A stretch of DNA of 64,000 nt from Chondrosia reniformis (Eukaryota > Porifera > Demospongiae > Chondrillida > Chondrillidae), in contig OX359192.1 in assembly GCA_947172415.1 (NCBI GenBank), forward strand, positions 6,558,401-6,622,400, read 5' to 3'. A program made the translations under genes and the position numbers. Shown here piece by piece: positions 1 to 10,242 of the stretch. The stretch's first letter is position 1, and the number at the start of each line of letters is the position of its first letter. A model generated the notes under the pieces. It did no database searches. It saw only the letters and a list, made by a program, of their open reading frames with translations, and was not told where the DNA came from.

Positions 1-793
1 TACGAACATGCTTTAGTAGACTGGCTATGTAGCCACCCCTCTCGGCCGTGTCATGTCTCACCCAGGATATAACGGCCTCGTAGACCTGCTCCTCCCCACG
101 TACATTCAAGTGGTCATTTGTGACGATATCCAGAACTTCTGAGAAGGTTAGTTGTAGAAACTCCTCGTGTAGGACAATCTCTGGGAATCTTTGTTGAAGA
201 AACATTTGACATCTGTTCAAGAGCACTTCACAGTTGTGAGTGTCGGCAAACTTGCGAATGCCAAGGATGTTGCTCGGATGGAGTTGTGATGCCAGAAAGT
301 TGGAACAAGCATTACATACTCCTGTCATCTGCAACATGTTAGCCAGTGGGAGAATGCACTGGACATTACTTCTGGTAATCTTTAGCTTGGCGTTATAACA
401 AAACTCCAATAAGAGCTGCAAGGCCTCCGAGTTGACATCGTGTAGAGCTATTTCTTCTTGCCCCCTCTCCTTCATATTTCCAGTGAACATGGCCCGAAAG
501 TAGGGGCTAAACGCCGCTAAAATTACTCTATGCGCCGGAAAACGTGTTTCATTTGCAAGAATAACGACATCACACAATTCATCCTGTGCCTTCATGTCGC
601 TACACAACTTTAACGCCTCGCTCATATGGTCTTCCGGCTCGTACACAACTTCTTGATCCAAGCGTCCTCCCGACCCCTCCAAGGTGGACTGACGACGAGC
701 GTGGCTGTAGTAGGACCCTCCTGAATGTCTGTTTGGCGGCAAATGAGCATCCTCTAGCTCTAATCCTTCTTCGTAAATGTGGTTGTACGCCAT
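1..793 (-). CDS. Kelch-like (KLHL) BTB-BACK protein, 3' part cut by window edge
   Basis: One open frame runs from an ATG at 793 to the left edge, giving 264 codons with no stop. Residues 1-50 are an unremarkable leader. A BTB/POZ domain follows at about residues 60-165, with the family patterns LCDVVI, FPAHRVILAA and SPYFRAMFTG, then a BACK domain with ILGIRKFAD and the EEQVYEAVISWV block. In kelch-like proteins these domains bind Cullin-3 and the kelch propeller selects the ubiquitination substrate. The propeller would lie beyond the left edge and is not seen, so a BTB-BACK-only protein is possible. The gene is uninterrupted here and head-to-head with the RhoGAP gene. It is distinct from the complete kelch-like gene at 8.3-10.1 kb, so the window holds two members of the family. 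The subfamily cannot be assigned. Confidence 0.88.
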   Translation of the reverse strand, partial: MAYNHIYEEGLELEDAHLPPNRHSGGSYYSHARRQSTLEGSGGRLDQEVVYEPEDHMSEALKLCSDMKAQDELCDVVILANETRFPAHRVILAAFSPYFRAMFTGNMKERGQEEIALHDVNSEALQLLLEFCYNAKLKITRSNVQCILPLANMLQMTGVCNACSNFLASQLHPSNILGIRKFADTHNCEVLLNRCQMFLQQRFPEIVLHEEFLQLTFSEVLDIVTNDHLNVRGEEQVYEAVISWVRHDTAERGGYIASLLKHVR

Positions 794-1001
794 CATCCTA
801 TCTAGCGGACGATAGCCTTTTAGTGTGGCAAAATCACCCCTGTGTAATTGTATAATAATGGATGAATTTCTCAATTTATACTCATCATAGTACAATTTAT
901 ACGACTATGTATTTCATATAAAAAGAGTGGGTGGCCCTACACCTGATATAGGGAATTTTAGCATAATAGATTACTTCGTACAGCTACTGGGCCAAGAGAT
1001 T
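794..1001. promoter_or_regulatory. Divergent promoter region of the partial KLHL and RhoGAP genes
   Basis: Only 208 bases separate the two start codons, which point away from each other. Any core promoters must lie here or in the 5' exons. I see no clear TATA box or CpG-rich block, so its use as a shared promoter is inferred from geometry alone. Confidence 0.45.
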
Positions 1002-4000
1002 ATGAAGAAGCAAATTTTGAAGTTCACCCAGTTAGCCAAAGAAAATATAGGAGGGTAAGAGTTAATAATCTTGACTATTAAGGCCTTAATTAGCTATTAA
1101 AGATAAATAATGTGAAATGTTTGATGATATCGATACGACTGTTTAAAACTAATGTAAGAGGTACATTAAGATATGGAATCGTTTTCTACCCCGTACATTA
1201 AGGTCTATTAAGGCCGTTTTCCTACACATGACAGACTGTGTTTGCACATGGATAATAGGCTTCGACGCGGCCAATCGATCCGTGTGTTAAGAATGCAGAG
1301 CGCGAGCTAAATCTGTTACCATTTTGTGATACTTCATGACAACACAACCTATCCATAAGTACTCCTATAGGTCCGTACACGATGTTATCTATATCCTATA
1401 TAGCAAGGACGAGCCTGACCACTGGATTAGTTTGGGCGATAAAACGGAAGAGTGTGGTGCTAATTGGAGCACTCGAATATAGAGAGATACACGTGTTATT
1501 GTCATATGTTCTGTGCTAAGAGCCACTACCCTTTTGGTAGTACAAGTTGTCTAATAGATCTGCGGTCGATTGCACACCTTAACCTGGGGCTGTCATGTCT
1601 GTACATTAGGGTGTCCTGTACGGTTGAGGTGCAATCCTGTACCACCTACTAGGATTATGTGCATTTTCAGTGTGCTAATGTACTGTGTTTGTCTGCATAT
1701 AAGCCCAGCCTCTCCATCCCCTCTTTCTAGACTACCTGTTGTCTACTGGAGGCTAGCTTCTATAAAGTGGTTGCTTGTTCCCCTAAGTCTACTTTCTATA
1801 TAAGATTGCATAATGTGACTTTATTCTGCCACCACAACGTTGCTGTTGCAGCTAAAATTCAAACCTCCACTTCTAGTTGTTCCTCAGTCATTAACTCAGC
1901 TGTCATGGAAAACTTACTGTCCTTTCCAGTCTCATCCTCTATTAAATATGTTCATTTTCTCCCTGGCTTCTAAACAAGAGCAGGTTTCTATTATATTAGC
2001 CCATTTCTAAGAGCATGTGTATTAAAGGAATGTAGTTAACTTAACTAATGTTTATTACTATATCATATTATATGTGACTGTATGTCCAGCATATGTCATA
2101 TGTCCCAATATAATGTCCAATGTGTATAGTATTTTGATAGTGTAATGTTACAGGTTGTATTAATGTAATCAGTCAGGCTGTTGTTGTTCACACTGACCTT
2201 AAGTGAGTGAAACTTGTTCAATCTTCTAGTCCAGTTTCCATTTCTATTGTTCAATTGACTATTAATACGTCCACTATATAAATATGGAGGTTTTCAGTAT
2301 AACTCAATAGTGTATATTAACTTTATTAAAGTGTACACAGACTGAAACTGAAAATTGTAAAAAAACAGAGCAATAAGTATATTTTCTTTCTGTAGTGCTG
2401 AACGTACAGAAACTTTAACAGAAAAACAAGTAGAGGTAATGCATTGACAACTCTAAGGTTAAATTTGCTGTCCAGGTCTGATTGCGCAACATTCCTTCTG
2501 TATTGCATAATAGGCTGAAAAGCGAGCCAAAGCTGTCCGGAGCCTTGTGGATGATGTTAATCACCAGATCAGTGCAACTGTCACTGGGTCTTCCCATGAA
2601 GTGGACAAGAGACAAGTAAGAAGAAGCTAAGTTGCAGATGACTATGTGTGTGAGAATGTAATCTCTCCTCTAAACAGAAAGGACTGCCAATCAATAAGCT
2701 AGGGTTGAGCATGGAGAAGGCTGCTGAACAGCTGGCCCCAGAGACTATATTAGGGTACAACTGCATATGTGGTATATGGGAGTGTTTCTTGTCACACCTG
2801 TTGCATGTCAATGTACACACAGGCTTGTGATGAAAGATGGAGCAGACTGTGAAAAGGACGTTGCCTTTCGTCAGGCAGAAACAGAAATCAGCATGGACAG
2901 ACAAGTATATAAGAACATGAAGTCATTGCTAAAGGCAAGCCTACCTCATTGGGGCACTTAATTTGTCATAATGTTGGGGAATGTCATGTTAAATTAGACG
3001 AGACTTATCTCATTAATTTTAAGCGTGTAACTGTATTGTAAGCATTGTATAGCACACATTAAATGAAATGGTAATTAGTGTAACTTGGCTATGTAATAGT
3101 TATGCTTGTATCTCAATGCTCCAGACTGAAGGACAGAAATTGGACACTCAGAGAGAAAAGCTTTCGTCTGCTAGATTAACCATGGACACATTTGCTAGTC
3201 AATTAGCCAATGCCACCAAATATGGCAATTCTGACAAGATACCAAGTCTGCAATCTGAGTTGGAGAGAGCATCGGAAAACTTTCATAGGGAGAGGGTTAG
3301 CCTCATTGTTAAACCAATTCTTATTGCAGTGTATAGATTATATTACTTCCTGGCTGGAGTGATGGAGATTGCTACTCTTCAATTCATTATCCAGGAGTCT
3401 TATTCGGTCAAGTTGAATGCTTTTAAAGGACTAGAGAAGGAGTTTGCCAAATATATAGTCAATGTTAGCATTGTGACCTGTTTATTGTGTCGAAGATGGA
3501 TTAAATGCATGGTTCTTTACTATGCAGTATCTCAGGCTGCAGGCTGACTTCCATCGTGACTGTGTGGCGATACTGGAAGATAGGGTTTCGCAATTGGAGA
3601 GTAGACTAGGTACTGTACAGGCACCATACATGTATTCATGGGCATTCTGAATACTCTTCCTTCTGTTTGTAGACGTGATCCCTCAGAACCCATTATTTGG
3701 GTCAGATCTTTCTCAGCATCTAAAGAGTACAGGTAGAAAACTTGCTACAGTCATTGAGAAATGTATTGAGGTCCTCTGGATTAGATCCCTGAAAACACAA
3801 GTAAGAGACTCCAAGTCTAATAAACAGAGTGCTTAAGTCCCAGTTTGCTATGCATATAGGGACTCTTTAGACTGGCTGGCAGTGCTAGTGAAATTAAGAA
3901 ACTAAAGGTAGACAATTTGACTTTAGATCATTATTTTGAACCAGGATGACTTCTTTATGTAGATATCATTTAATAATGGATTAGCTAACTGTGATGATTT

Positions 4001-5173
4001 CTTAGATGATCACGTCTTGGCTGGTGAGGATCATTCATTAATTGTATGTGTGTGCATGTGTGCATGTGCATTGTTTCTTTAGGGAGGAGGTGGGTGGGCT
4101 TTTGCCACACCCCCTTGAAGAAAGTTAGATTGCCAAACATTGAACTATAGATTGCCTCCTCAGTTTATTTGTCCCCCCCTGTGATAAAAGACACCTTGTC
4201 GAACCCTGTAATTTAATTTGTTAATTTTTATATGCAGACTGTCTGAAGCAGTACCTCAGGGAGTTGCCTGATCCTTTACTGACTCATAATCTCTATGATG
4301 ACTGGTTAGCAGCTGCTGGGTTAGTGTTACCCTTGTGAACCTTGTGTATGTGTACACATTGCATATTTGTAGATTTACCCTGTAATAGTTGTGGTTTGAT
4401 AAGCAGCCTTAATGTGTTGGTAATGGATTTTATCTGGCCTAAGGGAAATATCTGATTTACTGATAATATTTTATCACAGCCCATCTATACTTCCTTTATT
4501 GCAGTCATTCAAGTGAACAGGAGAGAAGGGAGGCGTTAGCAGCTGTTGTTTACAAGCTACCAACCGGCAATTATGACAATCTTAAGTGAGTTTAAGCAGA
4601 TTCTAAGGTCCCCTTGGCTTAACAGTCTGACCCTTTCATAGATATCTGATAAACTTTCTAAGCGAGTTGAAGCAGTTTGAAGATGTAAATAAAATGAGTG
4701 CAAGGAATATTGGCCTGGTAATTGGACCCAACTTGCTATGGTCAAGGGATACACAGGAGTTAAAGTGAGCCACACAACTAGGAGATCAGGGAGGCACTCT
4801 GTCATTCTTGTGTCTTCTGCAGTGCCACTTTTGCTGAAACACCTATAATGTCACGCATTACTGAGGACTTGATAAATAATTATTCAGTGATATTTTGTAA
4901 AGGAGAGAAGATTGTCAGACCAGAAGAGGCTACAAAGTAGGACTTGAGTGTATATATAGCCTTCAGGTGCTAACCTTAACAAGTGTTCATATATACGTAT
5001 ATATACAATTTCTTTACAGTGATCCAGTGGCTCCTCCAAGGAGACGTCGTCCGGCCCCTCAACCACCTGTCAGATCTCCCTCCACCAGTAGTGGTGGGTC
5101 TCCATCAGTTGAGAGTGAGCGACGCCCACCACCCCAAGTCCCCATTCCAGCAAGTAGGACGTTACCCAAATAA
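1002..5173 (+). CDS. BAR-domain RhoGAP (RICH/ARHGAP17-ARHGAP44 type)
   Basis: A Rho-family GTPase-activating protein with an N-terminal membrane-curving BAR domain. Exons: 1002-1054, 2514-2615, 2678-2754, 2823-2934, 3125-3295, 3395-3457, 3528-3609, 3673-3800, 3860-3907, 3963-4023, 4238-4319, 4505-4585, 4642-4764, 4823-4936, 5020-5173. Exon 1 starts MKKQILKFTQLAKENIG, close to the ARHGAP17 N-terminus. Exons 2-7 read as a BAR coiled coil. The GAP domain runs from NPLFG in exon 8: GLFRLAGSAS carries the arginine finger, followed by YLRELPDPLL and the GPNLLW block. The C-terminus is short and basic/proline-rich (PPRRRRPAPQPPVR), a likely SH3 ligand; vertebrate relatives have much longer tails. 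Intron 4 has a GC donor (AAG|GCAAGC). One problem: the exon 1 donor leaves two bases over while exon 2 needs phase 0, so a tiny exon or another splice is missing. All other junctions agree. Confidence 0.87.
1055..2513 (+). other. Long first intron of the RhoGAP gene
   Basis: About 1.46 kb between the 17-codon first exon and the second exon. It is A+T rich. Short open frames in it show no family resemblance. An undetected microexon may lie here, because the reading phase across this intron does not close. Confidence 0.5.
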
Positions 5174-5233
5174 GCTGCAGAATAATTTTGGGCTTTTAGT
5201 GTGGAATTCATGAATGGACAGTTGGTGTATTAC

Positions 5234-5356
5234 TTTATTAGTTTTGCATGTTAATTCTGCACAAATGCAATTGTAGACAAATGGGTTTTGTAAGTAATTG
5301 TTGTATATTATAGAAAGCCAAGATTTCTTATAATAATAAAAAGTTAATGAAATAAA
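5234..5356. terminator. Crossed poly(A) signals of convergent RhoGAP and ENT genes
   Basis: AATAAA on the + strand at 5351-5356 would serve the RhoGAP gene (stop at 5173). TTTATT at 5234-5239 is AATAAA on the - strand and would serve the transporter (stop at 5451). Each signal lies past the other, so the two 3' UTRs should overlap by roughly 120 bases or more. Signal use is inferred. Confidence 0.5.
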
Positions 5357-5450
5357 ACATATTCTGTTGTACAGTAATACATTAGTCGCAGAAGCAACTT
5401 GTATCTCAACTTCCTCTATAACCCTATGTATAGTACAATCAGGTCTAATG

Positions 5451-8224
5451 CTATGTTACACAATACAGCAATGGCTCTTCTGTGTTGTTAATTTTACACG
5501 GCAATGTCTCTCTGAGTTGTGTCAGTGGCACCAGAGAATAGTCCAGGGCAGCTCCAATCATCAGCCCAGCCAGTAAGGAGAATGTCATTAGTGTACCTGT
5601 GTGTGCGAGGAAGGATGGACACACAATAATATAAGTACTATTATACATAATATATACTGTATGTAGTAATATAAATACTATTTATGTGTATGTATGTAGC
5701 AGATAACACACAACGTGGCTGTACTAGTGTAATGGCATAAGATAGGCCTGTATATAGCTCCTATCTACTGAAGTATAGGTAATGTACATATGAATGTACC
5801 CCAGCATGTGACATATTATGAGTGCTCATAGAGGGATATGGAATACGTTTATGTGGATTGGATAATGTTGCACACTTGATGAACATGGTTAACCTGTCAT
5901 TTCCCTCAAATTATCTGGGACTATTGTTGGTGCCTGTATCATAGCAACGCTTCCAAAATATCCACCAGTCACAGCCACAGTAACCACTACCGCTCCTGCC
6001 AGCCACGGACTGTGCACCAAGGGATAGGTTGGTGAAGGGACCACTGTCAGAAGGAGCAGAGGGACTAGCAGAGTGCGAGATGCAGCTATCACCAGCATTG
6101 CCCAACTGTTCCACTTTATTGGCACAGCTGATAAAACCTAAATGGAGCAGCATTTAAAGAGAATTATCAAGAGAATTATTGTTAATGAAATTTGGGGCTA
6201 CTAAATCTGTTTGTCTCATAGTGTTCACTTGTGATTCCCTTTTGAGAGATCCCTTAGCTATAGTTTGTACAGTAGCACCAATAAACTGTAGCTATACAAG
6301 TATTTAACGGATGAAGCCAAATATTCAATAACGTATGATAAAATCAGATTGCAGAGTCTAGTTCCCTAATCATATCTGTAGGATAGAGGGGATTCTGAGT
6401 GTCTGAAAGAGACACTGCATGAAATATAGCAATTGAATGAAAGGCATACATACAATTCCCAACAATTGCTTCTTTTGTGTTTTCTCCTCTTCATGATGTT
6501 TGAGAATTACTTGTGGATTGATTATTCATCCATCCATCCATCCATCCATCCACCCATCCATACGTACATCCATCCATCCATCCATCCATCCATCCATCCA
6601 TCCATCCATCCATCCATCCATCCATCCATCCATCCACCCATCCACCCATCCATCCATCCATCCATCCATCCATCCATCCATCCAACCCACCCATCCATCC
6701 ATCCATCCACCCACCCATCCATCCATCCATCCATCCACCCACCTATCCATCCATCAATCCATCCATCCAACCCATCCAACCCACCCACCATCCCATCCAT
6801 CCATCCATCCATACGTACATACTAACATGCATGAATACCTTTCCAATAAGGTCTGCAGCATTAAAGAGTGTCACTAGTATGACTGGTAACCAGTCACCAA
6901 TGCTGCAGTCCTGAACTAGAGTAGTCAGACCAGGGTACAGCAGTAGAGTAATGAGAAACATGTAGAAACCTGTCAGCATGTTTTTCCATATGATCCTAAT
7001 TAACCGTAATCTTGTTTGTATGACATCTGGAAGAAGATATGAACATTGTCTGGATACAAGTACATAAGAATATATAATTGTGCACAACTAAAAGCTGCAC
7101 TAACCCTTCAAATTAAAGCTCTTTAGTTTCTTGGAGTTAGTAAACTTTAAAATCCACTTTCTTATAACCTTACCAAAAGACTGTCTGCTAATTCTATCAC
7201 TGCTGTTGTCCTCCATTTCATCTCTTGTGTCTACCGTTTCATCTCTTGTGTCCTCCATTTCATCAATCAACAACTCCTCGTCTTCTCTCTTCAGATTCTT
7301 GTTACACTTGTGAATGTAGTATCTCACAAAGGATGATTTCCAAAGAAACACTTGGAGGGCAATACAGGAGCACACAAAGATCAGGGAAATTACAAAGAAA
7401 ACTTTTGAACTCAGTTGTTCATTTTTGATAGCTAGCTTGGTTATGATTCTATTCAATGACACAACAATACCAGCCACCCCTACATACATAATATAAAATA
7501 TGATCACGCATAACATCACTCTTAACATGACATACAGTTTACTCCATTATGGACCTTCACAGCTGCTATACAGTCTACATGATGCTCATTTAGTTCGTTC
7601 AATGTATGGACCACCTAATATTCGTATGTGAGGGATACTAACTCACCCTCTCCGGTCATCAGAGCTTGTGTAAATCTTTTTGGTAACATTCCTGCCAAAC
7701 CATAATAACTCGACTGTTGTACTACAAAATGGAAAAGTATGGAGTATAATGGCCTATTGGCCTCCAATGGAATGGATATGCAACTGGTAATAGAAACGCT
7801 TACTTCCGCATCCAATTCCAACCAGAATGACGCAAAGCAAAGTCACAGAAAACGAAACATTTACGTCCAATGAGCAGTTTGACACACCGATGTCCAATAA
7901 CGGTATCGTTATTAAAGCAATTATAAACGTTCCGTATCCAAATCCTAGTCTGGCGTGTATCGGAAATAACTCTACCGTAAAAACATTGATTAATATAGAG
8001 AGTGTAGTTAGACTGATGTAGACGAATGGAAGTACAACCTCGGGATACTTTGTGGGGTAGAGTAAAAGAAAATAGTCGGCAGCAGCAATGAAGGAATTAT
8101 AGGGAAATAGAAATCCAGCACCAACCAAAATAAAAGAGATGTATACAATGTGAAATTTGTCCTTTGGTTCGACTATTAAGGGCAATTCTTCTCGATCCGG
8201 ATTCTCGGAATTATCATCGGCCAT
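5451..8224 (-). CDS. Equilibrative nucleoside transporter, ENT4/SLC29A4-like
   Basis: A multi-pass plasma-membrane transporter of the SLC29 family; ENT4 members carry monoamines and adenosine. Six exons in transcript order: 7804-8224, 7647-7721, 7105-7479, 6839-7026, 5894-6137, 5451-5596. Phases close exactly to 482 residues, a normal ENT length. The N-terminus has an acidic cytosolic leader and then [11 protein letters not shown] in TM1. The hallmark [20 protein letters not shown] spans exons 2-3. A charged intracellular loop at about residues 210-255 carries a repeated acidic TRDE pattern, and exons 4-6 give [14 protein letters not shown] and [10 protein letters not shown], closer to ENT4 than to ENT1. 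Intron 4 holds a large CCAT microsatellite. The gene is convergent with the RhoGAP gene. Substrate cannot be read from sequence. Confidence 0.9.
6527..6812. repeat. (CCAT)n microsatellite, about 285 bp
   Basis: An imperfect CATC/CCAT tetranucleotide run with occasional CCAC, CCAA and TACGTACAT interruptions, wholly inside intron 4 of the transporter gene. It leaves several frames open on both strands (Ile-His-Pro-Ser and Met-Asp-Gly-Trp repeats). These are artefacts of the repeat, not genes. Confidence 0.97.
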
Positions 8225-8327
8225 TTTATCACAACCACAAGCTTTTCATAAATTTATACACAAACATAAAAACAGACATCAAAAATTTCACCACGGATAG
8301 AATGTACGTATGCACGAAAGTTAAGGA

Positions 8328-10085
8328 TTAAGCACTAGGTGTGTTGTGACAGGCAACTCCTGCTGCAGCCCTACATGTGTTCATTGAAGCAGAAAGTACC
8401 CAAGTGTTCATGCGCGGGTCATACAGCTCTGTGGTCTTCAGGTAGGACGGCCCATTAATACCCCCAACCACCATGAGGTTCCAACCAACGGCAGCAATGG
8501 AAACACCATCTCGTGCTGAATGCATGCTAGCCACAGTATGCCACTTGCCCTCACGTACATCGAGGCACTCCACTGAGTCCAGTCTGGACGTCCCATCGTT
8601 ACCCCCGACAACATATATGCACTGCTCCAAAGCAGCCACTCCAATACCAGCTCTTTGGGTACTGAGAGGAGTGATATTCTGCCAGCGGTTAATATGAGGG
8701 TCATACTCTTCAACCACACTGAGGAACGAGGAGCCATCATTTCCACCAAAAACATACAACTTATTGTTCAGGACTGCTACTCCAGGAAAACTGCGTTTCT
8801 TACTCATACAAGCAATAGGGCACCAAACATTCTTCTCCTGGTCGTATCTCTCTACTGTGTTTAGGCAAGATCTGCCATCATAGCCACCAGCTGAATACAT
8901 GGCTTTGCCCAGCACTCCAACACCCACTCCTGATCGGCAGGTGACCATGGGGGCAACAAAGGACCAGCTTTTGGCTATTGGATCATAGCACTCAACACTA
9001 CTGAGCCGTAGAGAACCATCTGATCCACCGACTGCATAGATACGCCCATCCAGCGATCCCACTCCCAATTGCTGTCTCTTTACTAGCAGCTCTGGTGCAA
9101 CTTCCCATAGATTATCAAAGATGTTGTAACACTCTACTGCTCGAGTGATGTGATCCGATGATTCCTTCCCTCCCACAGCAAACAGTGTTCCCACAGTGGA
9201 TTTCCGAGGAAACATCCGCTCTGAAGCACTTTCATAATTCCTCTCCTCTGGTATCAGATGGTATGACTTGGCTTCATCCACCAAATCCCTGCATTCAATG
9301 CTGTCTCTGACATATTCACAAGAGGCTACCTCTTTCACAAGATATTTGATTGGTAGCATTGGTAAGCGAACATGAGCCAACAATGTAGGCAACCTTGCCT
9401 TTCTCTCGTCAGGTTTGTGGTTAATCCACTTGATTATAGCTTCAAACACTTCTTCTTCCTGGTTTACATGCAAAACATCAGACTCCAGAAGCTTGATCAA
9501 GTTATCACAGGAATGTTGAAGAAATTCGCTGCCTTTTGCTACTTCTGAGAAATTTAATCGAGCAAAGTTATCTACAATTGTTGTTAGTTCTACACAACCA
9601 TGAGCTTCTGCAAAATTTCTGATTCCAAGACAGTTTTGCGGATCAAGTTGATTTTTGAGAAAGCTACAACAAATTTCCACAACCTCCGTGACCTGTAACA
9701 ATGAAGCAACGGAGAGAACTTCTTGGACATTTTCCACAGTGATTTCAACATGTCCCGTGTAGGCAAAATCCACCAGACTGACAAGGATATCTGGGTTCAT
9801 GTTGTGCAGGTCTACCTTATCTTGTGAGCTCTCCTTCAACTCGTGAGTAAACATGGCAAGGAAGTAAGGACTACAGGCGGCGAGGATGGCGCGATGAGTC
9901 GGAATTTCTCGATCATTACAGCGCAGGACAACATCACACAACTTCGGATTTTCTCTAAGTAAGTTAACATGCGAAAGAACTCTAGTGCAATGAAGTTCTT
10001 TACTGGTGGGACCAGAATCACTGGGAAGAACGTCACCTTCATCGTTTATTGGCTCTGTTGTACAAGGTTCTCCCTCGAGGGGCAT
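8328..10085 (-). CDS. Kelch-like protein, complete BTB-BACK-six-kelch, single exon
   Basis: 585 residues in one uninterrupted frame. BTB at about residues 40-145 (LCDVVLRC, IPTHRAILAACSPYF), BACK at about 150-255 (CLGIRNFAEAHGC, EEEVFEAIIKWI), then six kelch blades from about residue 300 to the C-terminus, each with the paired-Gly pattern (FAVGGKE, YAVGGSDG, YSAGGYDG, YVFGGNDG, YVVGGNDG, MVVGGING). The family forms Cullin-3 ubiquitin ligases in which the propeller binds substrate. Length and blade order are typical, resembling vertebrate KLHL proteins such as KLHL20, KLHL8 or KLHL17, but I cannot choose an orthologue. The gene lies 103 bases upstream of the transporter's start codon on the same strand and head-to-head with the first G-alpha gene. 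Lack of introns, against the multi-exon neighbours, could mean an old retrocopy that remained functional. Confidence 0.95.
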   Translation of the reverse strand: MPLEGEPCTTEPINDEGDVLPSDSGPTSKELHCTRVLSHVNLLRENPKLCDVVLRCNDREIPTHRAILAACSPYFLAMFTHELKESSQDKVDLHNMNPDILVSLVDFAYTGHVEITVENVQEVLSVASLLQVTEVVEICCSFLKNQLDPQNCLGIRNFAEAHGCVELTTIVDNFARLNFSEVAKGSEFLQHSCDNLIKLLESDVLHVNQEEEVFEAIIKWINHKPDERKARLPTLLAHVRLPMLPIKYLVKEVASCEYVRDSIECRDLVDEAKSYHLIPEERNYESASERMFPRKSTVGTLFAVGGKESSDHITRAVECYNIFDNLWEVAPELLVKRQQLGVGSLDGRIYAVGGSDGSLRLSSVECYDPIAKSWSFVAPMVTCRSGVGVGVLGKAMYSAGGYDGRSCLNTVERYDQEKNVWCPIACMSKKRSFPGVAVLNNKLYVFGGNDGSSFLSVVEEYDPHINRWQNITPLSTQRAGIGVAALEQCIYVVGGNDGTSRLDSVECLDVREGKWHTVASMHSARDGVSIAAVGWNLMVVGGINGPSYLKTTELYDPRMNTWVLSASMNTCRAAAGVACHNTPSA

Positions 10086-10242
10086 TATGGTCTATTTTTG
10101 GAAACCCCTTTCGGGTCACGCCTTATTCGGCAACCATAAATGAGATTCATGGTAGTATAATGAGATTCATACTTCCTTCCTCATTTTGGGCTGAGCAAGT
10201 CACCGAACCACATCGAGGAGAAGAAGGTTTGGAACGCGCAAT
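10086..10242. promoter_or_regulatory. Divergent promoter region, KLHL / G-alpha 1
   Basis: 157 bases lie between opposed start codons. The segment contains a close direct repeat, AATGAGATTCAT, near 10138-10150 and 10160-10171. A shared promoter is inferred from spacing only. Confidence 0.42.

Noticed and set aside
6433-6877. Several 70-130-codon frames on both strands (Ile-His-Pro-Ser or Met-Asp-Gly-Trp repeats)
   Set aside because: They are translations of the CCAT microsatellite in an intron.
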